The notes under the pieces are model-generated. The model was given only the letters and a program-made list of their open reading frames with translations, was not told the origin of the DNA and made no database searches. This document shows, one piece after another, positions 1-7,550 of a stretch of 18,507 bases of DNA; the first letter of the stretch is position 1; every line of letters starts with the position of its first letter. The position numbers and the translations under genes are program-made. The stretch lies in contig CAZKNF010000065.1 in assembly GCA_964554105.1 (NCBI GenBank), positions 1 to 18,507 on the forward strand. Direction: 5' to 3'. The DNA is from CAZKNF01 sp964554105 (lineage in GTDB: Bacteria > Bacteroidota > Rhodothermia > Rhodothermales > VXPQ01).

Positions 1-44
1 ATCAAAATCAGCGCTTCTACAGGTCGGGGCCCCCGCTTCAGACA

Positions 45-65
45 GAAAAAGCCGCAAATGCGGCT
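45..65 (-). terminator. Rho-independent terminator, leftward
   Basis: Read on the minus strand, AGCCGC-ATTT-GCGGCT forms a perfect 6-bp, GC-rich stem with a 4-nt loop (65 down to 50), followed directly by TTTTC. This is a classic intrinsic terminator. It lies about 160 bp downstream of the phosphosulfolactate synthase stop codon and is the likely end of the leftward transcript. I see no convincing gene between that stop and the hairpin. Confidence 0.75.
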
Positions 66-227
66 CGGCCCCGAGATCATCGACGCTCCACGTCCGATTC
101 ACGACCCTTCACTGCCGGCGAAGGATGAATCCAGACTTCTGCGGACACGCCGCGTCTTAAAGTTAGCACCGAATCAAATGTTTCTCAAAGAATAGCGCAA
201 TAGAGAAGTCTGCGCATCCGTCATGGA

Positions 228-1070
228 CTAATCTGGGTCGGCCTCGCCGGCGAGCTCTCCATTTGTAGACGAACCGCCGTAGCGGAAGTCGGGCAGATCA
301 GGATTGCTGAAGAATTCGAGAAGCGTATCGGCGCGAAGGCCGAGGCGCAGGGTCTCGAGCGGGATAAGTTCTTCGGAGCTGATATTACCGAGGTTCGCGT
401 TCGTGCCTAAATGCTGAATGAACCACACCTGCTGCGATTTTTTAGGGGCTTCGAAGATAAGTCGGTCGGGTTCGATCAGATCTGCGATTTCTTCGACCAG
501 CCCGGTCCTCACTTCCCCGTTTGGACGGTACAGCCCCGCCGTACCACTCTCTCGTGCCTCGCAGATGACCTTCCAGCTTCCTGATGCAAGCTCGGCTTTT
601 ATGAGCTGTACCCATTTATAGGGGGGCATTATGCGCTCTTTGTCCTTCGACCCTACCTCGCTCAGCACCGCGAAATCTTCTCCGAACGAGCGAATGCATC
701 GCAGCTTTTCCTCGTGTGAGATGTGCAGCGTCCCGTCCGAAATCTCGACGTGCTCGATCGCAAGGGAGGAGAGCAGCCGCTTGTAGGTGTCGAGTTGGTC
801 GCGGAGAAAGAATGCTTCGAATAACGTTCCGCCGAAATAGACGGGTACGCCGGCGCTCCTGTAGATCTCGAGCTTTTTCTCCAGTCCGGGTGTAATGACG
901 GCCGTGCCCCATCCTAATTTCACCAGATCGACGTAGTCGGAAGCGACGTCGAGCACGTCTTCCACCTGACGGACGGCGAGGCCTTTGTCAAGCATAAGCG
1001 TTAGTCCGGCTTCCCGCGGCTTGGCCGGCCGCTGGGGAATCCCGATCATGTCGAACTGCTTGTGAATCAT
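228..1070 (-). CDS. comA: Phosphosulfolactate synthase (ComA family)
   Basis: This 280-residue protein matches the phosphosulfolactate synthase family, which adds sulfite to phosphoenolpyruvate to give (2R)-phospho-3-sulfolactate in the cytoplasm. Visible family signatures on the TIM-barrel fold are KLGWGT (51-56), YFGGTLFE (78-85), HVEISDGT (107-114), EVGSKD (138-143), an ICEARESG segment (169-176) and IFEAPKK near 205-211. The length is typical. The ATG is supported by AGGAG 7 nt upstream (1078-1082). In archaea the enzyme opens coenzyme M synthesis. In Bacteroidota-like bacteria, homologues are thought to feed sulfolactate or cysteate and possibly sulfonolipids, but that role is inference here because no other pathway gene lies nearby. 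The symbol must not be confused with the Bacillus competence regulator ComA. It is separated by 154 bp from the permease gene upstream, so it may have its own promoter. Confidence 0.9.
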   Translation of the reverse strand: MIHKQFDMIGIPQRPAKPREAGLTLMLDKGLAVRQVEDVLDVASDYVDLVKLGWGTAVITPGLEKKLEIYRSAGVPVYFGGTLFEAFFLRDQLDTYKRLLSSLAIEHVEISDGTLHISHEEKLRCIRSFGEDFAVLSEVGSKDKERIMPPYKWVQLIKAELASGSWKVICEARESGTAGLYRPNGEVRTGLVEEIADLIEPDRLIFEAPKKSQQVWFIQHLGTNANLGNISSEELIPLETLRLGLRADTLLEFFSNPDLPDFRYGGSSTNGELAGEADPD

Positions 1071-1077
1071 TTGCTCG

Positions 1078-1082
1078 CTCCT
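1078..1082 (-). promoter_or_regulatory. Shine-Dalgarno site of the phosphosulfolactate synthase gene
   Basis: AGGAG on the minus strand, 7 nt before the ATG at 1070. It fixes the start at the first methionine rather than at the internal methionine at residue 8. Confidence 0.7.
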
Positions 1083-1224
1083 GGTTGGATGATGCTCAAG
1101 ACGCCGCCCTCACGGCTGCTGTGCATGGCGAGGAGAATCTAAGCATCCGGCCGGCATTATATCAAAAACAGCTCGTGCGGCTTCCTCATCCGAACGATCG
1201 CATGCCATTTCCCTGCTCCGGACC

Positions 1225-2490
1225 TCATCCTTCCACGCTCACGGCGGTCGCAGGCTCGATCGCTGACGCGCGCGCGGCCGGATAGGCGGCTGCGAGGATG
1301 CACAGGCCGATTGCCACTGTGCAGATAATCACGAGATCGAGCATGCGAATCGAAATCGGGTAGGCGTCGATCATGAACGACTCCGCTCCGGCGAGCGGCA
1401 CGAGGGCGAAGTGTTGCTGCAGCAGGGCGAGTCCGAGACCCAGAACGAGCCCGGCGACGGTACCCAGCACACCAACGAGCAGGCCCTCCGTCAAGAAAAT
1501 CCGGCGGATATCCCGCCGCGACGCGCCCATCGCCTGCAGCACGCCGACATCGCGCCGCTTTTCGATCACGATCATCGTCAGCGATCCCACTATATTGAAT
1601 GCGGCGACGATGATGATAAGAGCGAGGATGATGGACGCGCCCCATTTTTCCAGTCGCATCACGTCATAGAGCGATTTCTGGAGGTCATACCAGGTCAACA
1701 CCTGGTATTGATCGTCGGACAGTTGAGACTGAAGTGATGCTTTCACCTCATCTGCGCGGTTTAGATCGTCGAGTCGTAATTCGACGCCCGAGACGCTTTC
1801 GTCCATTCTGAAGAGGCGCTGCGCTTCATCCAGATTGATGAACACGTGGCTTTCGTCATAGACTTCTTCGAGCTCGAAGAGGCCGCGGACCTCGAACCAC
1901 ATCAACGGCATGCCGCCGAACACATTCACGAGCATACTCTCGATGGCCGGTGCGGAGAGCAGTGCGACGCGGCTCGGATCCGTACCACGCGTGCCGGGCA
2001 GAAGCGCGAATCGGCGGCTTAGCGCCATGCCGGCCACCAGGCCGGGCCGCTCGTCCTGCCGCTCGAGGTTGAAGCTCCCGAGGCCGGTCTGACGGACGAC
2101 GTCGCTGACCTCCGAATACGCTTCGGGCTGAACGCCGCGTACAATTACGACCTTGTTTACGTCACCACCGTCGCGCGGAACGAGTAGTGCCTTTCCCTCG
2201 ACGTAAGCGGAGGCGAATTGCACGTGTTCGATGTCGAGCGCGACTTCCATTAGCGAGTCGGCGTTCTGAACGCCGCGCTCCTCCGCGCTTACGATGCGCA
2301 CGTGCGGATCCAGCGAAACGAGCAGATCTCGAACGAAGTCATAAAACCCGTTCATCACCGACAGCACGACGATCAATGCCGCCACGCCGAGCCCGACGCC
2401 CGCGACGGAAATCCCGGTGATCAGCGATATGAGAGAGACCTGCCGACGGCTTACCAGATACCGCCGGGCGATCATGAAGCGGAAATCCAC
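1225..2490 (-). CDS. LolC/LolE-type ABC transporter permease (FtsX/MacB family)
   Basis: This 421-residue inner-membrane protein has the LolC/E layout: one N-terminal membrane helix (about 20-47), a large periplasmic MacB_PCD-like domain (about 48-280), then three helices (about 284-309, 335-360, 383-405) forming the FtsX domain. Between helices lies a cytoplasmic EKRRDVGVLQAMGAS segment, the characteristic coupling region of FtsX-like permeases. Such permeases work with a LolD-type ATPase to extract lipoproteins from the inner membrane; no ATPase gene is present in this window. The GTG start lies 3 bp after the stop of the upstream lipoprotein gene, with AGGG about 10 nt before it; an ATG five codons later is an alternative. 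The tight spacing indicates cotranscription. LolC and LolE cannot be told apart from sequence alone, and a single LolC/E-like subunit would be normal in many Bacteroidota. Confidence 0.85.
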   Translation of the reverse strand: MDFRFMIARRYLVSRRQVSLISLITGISVAGVGLGVAALIVVLSVMNGFYDFVRDLLVSLDPHVRIVSAEERGVQNADSLMEVALDIEHVQFASAYVEGKALLVPRDGGDVNKVVIVRGVQPEAYSEVSDVVRQTGLGSFNLERQDERPGLVAGMALSRRFALLPGTRGTDPSRVALLSAPAIESMLVNVFGGMPLMWFEVRGLFELEEVYDESHVFINLDEAQRLFRMDESVSGVELRLDDLNRADEVKASLQSQLSDDQYQVLTWYDLQKSLYDVMRLEKWGASIILALIIIVAAFNIVGSLTMIVIEKRRDVGVLQAMGASRRDIRRIFLTEGLLVGVLGTVAGLVLGLGLALLQQHFALVPLAGAESFMIDAYPISIRMLDLVIICTVAIGLCILAAAYPAARASAIEPATAVSVEG

Positions 2491-2493
2491 CCG

Positions 2494-3324
2494 TCAGGAT
2501 CCCTGAAGAATCGGATTTGGATCGGAGAACGCCCCTTCTGGTGGACTTTCCGGGACATCGACATTGTCGGTGTAGGTAATTGACCCGTTGCGGATCTTCC
2601 GCTCTGAGACCTCAATCGATCCGGTCGGCGTCTCTATGGACTTATAGCCCCTCCACTGAATGGGCGCCGGCACGTGATCAGGTGGATGGTTTTGGAGATG
2701 GAACGCCCATTTGTCGACCCGACCCGTGTTGTTGTCGATGTAGACCCAGTACTGATCACCGGGAGTCAGTCCAACATCGTCGAACGACAATCTCAGAACG
2801 TCCATCTCCGCGGTCGATGAGTCGGGGAGATAGGTTCGGGTGACACCGGGATCCATCATCTTGACGGGCATCAGCAGCCAGTACGAATCATTGATGAACC
2901 GGCGATACGCCCGCTCGAGCATTTCTTGCTCGGTGGATTCATCAACCGCTTGCCCATCCAGATACACATCTCCGTCTCTCGTATTGACGTTGAAAAGGGC
3001 TACGTAGGTCGTATCCTCACCTGCCTGCATTTCCACACGATAGTCGCCCGTCGTGCGGTCCCACAGGTGGCTGGCATGCACGGTTCGCGAGGTCTCGTCC
3101 CCCGAGGCGAAGTCGAAGCGCAGGTAGGGTACGGACGCCCAGGCGTTGGGACCGCCGAGCGCGTCGTACGCCCTCATCGCCGCACTGTCGGCACGTGATT
3201 CGAGGTGGATGGTGTCAGCCGGCGCGATGCCGGCCTGGTCTCCCGTGCTGTCGACGCATCCAGTAAGGAGAATAAGGAGCACGACGCAGAACGGAGCAGC
3301 GTGGAACGGCCGGAACGTATCCAT
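2494..3324 (-). CDS. Secreted envelope lipoprotein, possibly DUF6503-like
   Basis: A 276-residue predicted lipoprotein. The N-terminus has a short charged region, a hydrophobic VVLLILL core and the lipobox LLTGC, making Cys23 the lipidated residue. The mature part has alternating beta-strand patterns, including 'YWLLMPVKMMDPGV' and 'YWVYIDNNTGRVDKW'. This resembles the Bacteroidota lipoprotein family I recall as DUF6503 and a LolA/LolB-like half-barrel; that assignment is from memory and moderate at best. I start it at the ATG at 3324, since the longer reading frame opens with TTG at 3357 and would put 11 extra residues before the signal peptide. It is 3 bp upstream of the LolC/E-like permease gene, so the two probably share a transcript and may act in lipoprotein or outer-membrane handling; the molecular role is unknown. 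Confidence 0.75.
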   Translation of the reverse strand: MDTFRPFHAAPFCVVLLILLTGCVDSTGDQAGIAPADTIHLESRADSAAMRAYDALGGPNAWASVPYLRFDFASGDETSRTVHASHLWDRTTGDYRVEMQAGEDTTYVALFNVNTRDGDVYLDGQAVDESTEQEMLERAYRRFINDSYWLLMPVKMMDPGVTRTYLPDSSTAEMDVLRLSFDDVGLTPGDQYWVYIDNNTGRVDKWAFHLQNHPPDHVPAPIQWRGYKSIETPTGSIEVSERKIRNGSITYTDNVDVPESPPEGAFSDPNPILQGS

Positions 3325-3467
3325 GGCTCGATGTAGATTAAATTGAAAGGCTTGCAAGCAGGGTCAAAATAGGCAACCTCAAGAACAAACGGCTGTTGAT
3401 CCGGTTTTTGGCAGACGAGGCGACTCGCGAACGCACCTCCCCGGATAGATATATAGATCAATCGTCG

Positions 3468-3471
3468 AAGG
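3468..3471 (+). promoter_or_regulatory. Shine-Dalgarno site of the beta-barrel gene
   Basis: AAGG lies 5 nt before the ATG at 3477 and supports that start over the upstream in-frame ATG at 3396. The preceding 150 bp separate this gene from the divergent lipoprotein gene and must carry both promoters; an AT-rich run (GATAGATATATAGATC, around 3444-3459) is a possible -10 region. Confidence 0.5.
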
Positions 3472-3476
3472 CTATC

Positions 3477-4211
3477 ATGCGGTTCCTATTTCGCAGCCTT
3501 ATCCCGGTCACTGCCGCGCTTTCCTGTGCGGTCATCTTCTCGTCGGTGCATCCGACGGCACTGTTTGCGCAAGATCAGCAGCAGCCGTCCGCACAATCAG
3601 AGGCCGGCCAGAATCCCTATGGCTCGGGCGTCGGGCTGCAGATCCTGCTCACAAACAGCGGTTTTGGTCTCGGTGGATACTACCACCACGCGCTCAGCGA
3701 CGTCACCTCCATCATGGCGGACCTGAGTCTTGGCGCCGGAAAGGACGAACGTGAGCTCAAGTTCTTCCGCTTTGGCAGCAGCTACATCCCGAATAAGGCG
3801 AATTATCTGTTGATGATGCCTCTCCAGGCCGGCATCATTCACCGGCTCTTCAGCAACATAATTGAAGATAATTTCCGGCCTTACGTCCAGGTGACGGCCG
3901 GACCCACCCTCGGCTGGGAGTCGCCATACTTCGACGACGCAAACGGTAACGGCGAATTCGATTCCGCGGACGAGACATCATACGATGCCATCGCCGCATT
4001 TCCGAAGGGAGACTTTCGATACGGCTTCGGCGGCACGCTCGCGATCGGCGCGCACTTCGGTCTCAGCCGCAAGGTGACGCAGGGCGTCCGCATCGGCTAC
4101 ACCTTCACGCACTTCGTACAGGGAGTCCAGCTGCTGGAGCCTCAAATCCAGGAGGCACAAAAGTTCTTCGGCACACCGACGATCACCCTGACCTTCGGAA
4201 AGGTACTGTAG
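3477..4211 (+). CDS. Secreted outer-membrane beta-barrel protein
   Basis: A 244-residue exported protein of unrecognised function. Starting at ATG 3477, it has a standard signal peptide: charged MRFLFRS, a hydrophobic core, and a cleavage site near TALFA|QDQQ. The mature chain has amphipathic strands rich in Gly and aromatic residues and ends in a short strand with a near-terminal hydrophobic residue (TITLTFGKVL), as in small outer-membrane barrels of the Bacteroidota. A loop at residues 154-165 reads D-A-N-G-N-G-E-F-D-S-A-D, closely matching the calcium-binding DxDxDGxxD loop of EF-hands and thrombospondin type 3 repeats, so an external Ca2+ site is plausible. The 27 residues preceding ATG 3477 in the longer frame do not look like a signal peptide. 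It is convergent with ychF, the two stops being about 33 bp apart. Confidence 0.75.
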   Translation: MRFLFRSLIPVTAALSCAVIFSSVHPTALFAQDQQQPSAQSEAGQNPYGSGVGLQILLTNSGFGLGGYYHHALSDVTSIMADLSLGAGKDERELKFFRFGSSYIPNKANYLLMMPLQAGIIHRLFSNIIEDNFRPYVQVTAGPTLGWESPYFDDANGNGEFDSADETSYDAIAAFPKGDFRYGFGGTLAIGAHFGLSRKVTQGVRIGYTFTHFVQGVQLLEPQIQEAQKFFGTPTITLTFGKVL

Positions 4212-4243
4212 CAGGGCACACCGGATCTGCTCGAGTGCGGGTC

Positions 4244-5338
4244 CTAGACGTTAAATCTGAAAAGGATTACGTCACCGTCGGCCACCTCGTACTCCTTGCC
4301 TTCAGAGCGCATGACGCCGGCCTCGCGCGCAGCCGCCTCTGAGCCCTGTTTTACGTAATCGCGATACTTAATCGTCTCCGCACGAATAAACCCTTTCTGG
4401 AAATCCGTGTGGATGGTTCCGGCCGCCCCGGGTGCTTTTGTACCACGGGTCACCGTCCACGCCCGGGCTTCCTTCGGACCCGCCGTGAAGAACGTGATGA
4501 GCCCCAGCAGTTCGTAGGCTGCACGAACGAGGCGCTCGAGGCCTGACCGTTTGAGGCCCGCCTCCTCCAGAAAAGCCTGTCGTTCGTCGTCATCTAGCTC
4601 TGCGAGCTGCGCTTCGAGCTCTGCGCATACGACGACGACGCGTGCCTCCTGGTCCGCCGAGAGCTCGCGGACCACATCCACATATTCGTTTCCATCGGGC
4701 AAATCATCCTCGGAGACGTTGGCGGCGTAGAGTACGGGCTTCGACGTGAGGAGAAACAGGGAATTCATCCACGGCTGCTCCCCCTCTCGAATCACGAAAG
4801 CGCGCGCAGGCCGACCGTCCGAGAGATGTGACTGGAGACGTTCGTAGAAGGCGAGTTCGTCTCGCAGCTTTTTGTCTCCTCCTTTGGCAAGTCGGGTCGT
4901 CTTGTCGATTCGACGCTCGATCGTATCGAGATCTTTCAACAGAAGTTCGGTGTCGATGATCTCGATGTCTCGAGCGGGATCGACGGAGCCGGAGACATGC
5001 ACGACGTTCGGGTCATCGAAACACCGTACGACGTGGACGATCGCATCGACCTCTCGAATGTGGCCTAAAAATTGATTGCCAAGACCCTCGCCCTTCGACG
5101 CACCCGCGACCAGGCCGGCGATATCGACGAACTCGATGGTCGTAGCCACGATCTCCGCTGAACCGGCCAGCTCGCCGAGGTTCGGCAGACGCTCATCGGG
5201 GACGGGGACGACCCCGACATTGGGGTCAATCGTGCAGAATGGATAGTTCGCCGAGTCCGCACCTGCGCTACACAGGGCATTGAAGAGGGTCGACTTTCCG
5301 ACATTCGGAAGTCCGACGATGCCGCAACGTAGTGCCAT
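4244..5338 (-). CDS. ychF: Ribosome-binding ATPase YchF
   Basis: A 364-residue member of the universally conserved YchF/OLA1 family of Obg-like P-loop proteins, which bind the ribosome and hydrolyse ATP rather than GTP and act in translation and stress responses. The P-loop is GLPNVGKST (9-17), the G3 motif is DIAGL (72-76) and is followed by the family segment GASKGEGLGNQFL. The nucleotide-specificity motif reads NVSE (207-210) in place of the GTPase NKxD, as expected for this ATP-using family. A coiled-coil region follows, then a C-terminal TGS domain containing FFTAGPKEARAWT and ending in DGDVILFRFNV. Length matches the family. It starts at ATG 5338; no strong Shine-Dalgarno site is visible. 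It diverges from the secreted-protein gene on the other strand. Confidence 0.97.
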   Translation of the reverse strand: MALRCGIVGLPNVGKSTLFNALCSAGADSANYPFCTIDPNVGVVPVPDERLPNLGELAGSAEIVATTIEFVDIAGLVAGASKGEGLGNQFLGHIREVDAIVHVVRCFDDPNVVHVSGSVDPARDIEIIDTELLLKDLDTIERRIDKTTRLAKGGDKKLRDELAFYERLQSHLSDGRPARAFVIREGEQPWMNSLFLLTSKPVLYAANVSEDDLPDGNEYVDVVRELSADQEARVVVVCAELEAQLAELDDDERQAFLEEAGLKRSGLERLVRAAYELLGLITFFTAGPKEARAWTVTRGTKAPGAAGTIHTDFQKGFIRAETIKYRDYVKQGSEAAAREAGVMRSEGKEYEVADGDVILFRFNV

Positions 5339-5453
5339 CTTATCTATCTTCAGTCTTCATTTACTTGATCACAGGACCGCCTTCCTCCCATCCTTGAAGA
5401 CGATCAGCCCGCTAATCGGAGGCCATCTTAATTGTTCCACGTCGCCAGTCGAG

Positions 5454-6020
5454 GTGGATCGACGTTCAACGTGGAAGCGCAGGCAATCTCCACCTGAATT
5501 CCTGGATGTCTCTCAACGCCGCCTCGGCATACTTCTGATGGTCCTGATCGCGACGCTTGCGCTCTCCGCCGGCGTTGCTCGTGGTCAGGACGTAGGGCAG
5601 CGGTATCTTCAGGCCGGAATCGGCGCCATACCCGGGATAGGCATTCAGGGAGGATATGTCGCACCGGCAAGCTTTTACACGGTGGAGGGCATTCTCTATG
5701 TGGATGGGTCGCCTCCTTTCGCCGGCGGACAGGGAAGCATCCAGCTGTCTGGTGGGCTTGGCGGGGCGATTCGGATTCTCGGGATCGTGCGCGCGGTCGG
5801 CAGCCCTGCCTATGACGGCCGAGATTTCGACATTGGACTCCGCTTCGGACCGAGCCTGTTCTTCACAGTCGGTGAATCCAGCCGAGATGAAAACCCGTTC
5901 AGCCTCTTCCTGGAGCCGTTCCTCCGAGCAACATCGACATTCGGAGGTGATCACATCTTCTTCGCAGAGCTCGGAATTCAGCGGCCAATTCTAAGAGCTG
6001 GGATCTGGTTTACGTTGTAG
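5454..6020 (+). CDS. Small secreted envelope protein, unknown function
   Basis: A probable exported protein, 188 residues from GTG 5454. It contains a clear signal peptide (RRLGILLMVLIATLALS, then a cleavage region near AGVARG|Q) and a mature domain of about 140 residues rich in Gly and beta strands, consistent with a small outer-membrane barrel. The start is uncertain. The first in-frame ATG before the mature domain (5538) lies inside the hydrophobic core and would remove the RR n-region, so a non-ATG start is likely; GTG 5454 is my choice and CTG 5502 another. Upstream in-frame ATGs at 5280 and 5319 fall within divergent ychF. No Shine-Dalgarno site settles it. I do not recognise the family. 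It converges with the phosphatase gene, the two stops being about 20 bp apart. Confidence 0.6.
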   Translation: MDRRSTWKRRQSPPEFLDVSQRRLGILLMVLIATLALSAGVARGQDVGQRYLQAGIGAIPGIGIQGGYVAPASFYTVEGILYVDGSPPFAGGQGSIQLSGGLGGAIRILGIVRAVGSPAYDGRDFDIGLRFGPSLFFTVGESSRDENPFSLFLEPFLRATSTFGGDHIFFAELGIQRPILRAGIWFTL

Positions 6021-6040
6021 CTTGCCGCCGCGACGGAGGC

Positions 6041-6697
6041 CTATTCCTGATAAGGGACGGAAACGAATTCTCGTTCCGGCAGGCGCACGGCCGTGAGTGT
6101 ACCCATCCCGGGATGACTGTTGTAAACACATCCGGTGTCGATCACAATTAGCATTTTGTGATTGATCGGTTGGCTTTGCGGCGTGTGCCCGCAGACCACG
6201 GTTTTCTCCCATTTGACCATCCTGGCGTCGAGATGCCCACGCTCCCAGAGGAGGACTTGTTCGTCATTTTCGAGAATGTTCTCAGCGACCGTGCGCTCCG
6301 GACGCAGCCCGGCATGAACGAAGAAGAAGTCCTGGGTGTCGTAGTATAGCTCGGTATCCTTGATGAACTGAACGTGGCTCTCCGGGATATTGATTTTACC
6401 GTCCTGGGAGCGATAACTACCCAGGGTATTGAGTCCGCCGTTCATTCGCCAGACTTCGAATTCACCCTCGTCAAGGTAGTCCAGCATGAGAGCTTCGTGA
6501 TTACCTCGAAGAAACGTGCATGGAATCCGCTCACGGAGGTCGAGCAGCAGATCGATCACGCCCTTGGAATCCGGGCCACGGTCGATATAGTCTCCGACGA
6601 AAACGAGGTGGTCGTCAGCCTCGAACGCAAGTTTACCCAGAAGTGCGTCGAGTGACTTTGCACAGCCATGTACATCTCCAATCGCGATGAGACCCAT
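6041..6697 (-). CDS. PPP-type metallophosphoesterase (serine/threonine phosphatase-like)
   Basis: A 218-residue cytoplasmic calcineurin-like metallophosphoesterase of the PPP type, similar in length to the bacteriophage lambda/PrpA phosphatase group. All metal and phosphate-binding motifs are present: GDVHG (7-11), GDYIDRG (35-41), RGNHE (64-68), FVHAGLRP (126-133), CGHTP (169-173) and a closing DTGCVY (187-192). It may dephosphorylate Ser/Thr proteins or a small substrate such as a diadenosine polyphosphate; the sequence does not decide between them. The gene starts 32 bp after the nusB stop in the same direction, so the pair is likely one operon. No good Shine-Dalgarno site precedes ATG 6697. 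Confidence 0.88.
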   Translation of the reverse strand: MGLIAIGDVHGCAKSLDALLGKLAFEADDHLVFVGDYIDRGPDSKGVIDLLLDLRERIPCTFLRGNHEALMLDYLDEGEFEVWRMNGGLNTLGSYRSQDGKINIPESHVQFIKDTELYYDTQDFFFVHAGLRPERTVAENILENDEQVLLWERGHLDARMVKWEKTVVCGHTPQSQPINHKMLIVIDTGCVYNSHPGMGTLTAVRLPEREFVSVPYQE

Positions 6698-6729
6698 TCG
6701 CCGATATCTTGCTCTAAGTGAATGGGCGG

Positions 6730-7209
6730 CTAGGAGAGGGAGCGATCGGTGATTGACTGCATCCCCACGAGTCCTCGACCAGTCTTATGAAGCCGGCCGA
6801 GAGCCTGCAGATCGACAAGAACTGCATCGAGGATACCGTTGATGAACTGCCCGCTTTTCGGTGTACTGTATCGCTTCACGATATCGATCGCCTCATTGAT
6901 GGAGACTTTCGGCGGGATGTCTTCGAACGTAATGAGTTCGCTGATCGCCATTCGGAGAACGATGTGGTCGATCAAGGCTATGCGTGACAGATCCCAGTTC
7001 TCAGTGTGGCGATTGATGATCTCGTCGAGATCGTCCGATAGGTCGATTGTCCGAAGAAAGAGGTTTTCGGAGAACCGAAGATTCTCTCGGTCATCCTTCA
7101 ACTTCGGCTTCAGGATGGTATCCATGAAATGACGTACGTCCCCTCCTGCTAACTCACGCGCATAGAGCGCCTGCATCACCCGCTCTCTGGCTTCCCGTCG
7201 GTTACTCAT
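6730..7209 (-). CDS. nusB: Transcription antitermination factor NusB
   Basis: A 159-residue all-helical NusB protein, which binds boxA RNA together with NusE (S10) and supports antitermination in rRNA operons. It opens with SNRREARERVMQALYA, the family's typical N-terminal helix, and carries WDLSRIALIDHIVLRMAISEL and IPPKVSINEAIDIVKRYS, followed by FINGILDAV, all conserved NusB segments. I place the start at ATG 7209, preceded by a purine-rich GAAGAGAG stretch; the longer frame from 7245 adds 12 residues unlike the family. The phosphatase gene follows 32 bp downstream, suggesting cotranscription. Confidence 0.95.
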   Translation of the reverse strand: MSNRREARERVMQALYARELAGGDVRHFMDTILKPKLKDDRENLRFSENLFLRTIDLSDDLDEIINRHTENWDLSRIALIDHIVLRMAISELITFEDIPPKVSINEAIDIVKRYSTPKSGQFINGILDAVLVDLQALGRLHKTGRGLVGMQSITDRSLS

Positions 7210-7550
7210 AGTACGTCTCTCTTCATTCCGGCACGACTCCACCACGGAATCGATGGTGCGGATTCAGGTCGTCCGCCTCTGTTGTCGATCCCCCTCTCAC
7301 CAGGCGTATATACGAACGCGACCCTAGATATTCACGAATGGCTTCGAGGTTCTACATCTTCTCCGCATTCACTCCTAGTTCGCAGCTTTGCAACAGAGAT
7401 CAGCGTCCCGCTCCCGATGTCGTGCGAACTCGCGTGGTATCTGAATAGGGTCATCGGACGCATCTGTTTCTCAGCAAAGGTTACATCTCGGCCAAGTCGT
7501 GTGTCTTAGTTCTCCGACGCCGTCGATTGACTCACGACCCTCTCTGCAGG
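7210..7550. other. Gene-free gap between nusB and comEC
   Basis: About 340 bp separating the divergent nusB and comEC genes. A 75-codon open frame (7282-7509, +) has no recognisable domain, no Shine-Dalgarno site and no coding character, so I do not call it. I searched by eye for tRNA, 4.5S RNA, 6S RNA and tmRNA signatures and found none. It presumably holds the two divergent promoters. Confidence 0.5.

Noticed and set aside
7282..7509. A 75-codon open frame in the nusB-comEC gap
   Set aside because: No ribosome-binding site, no domain and no coding character.
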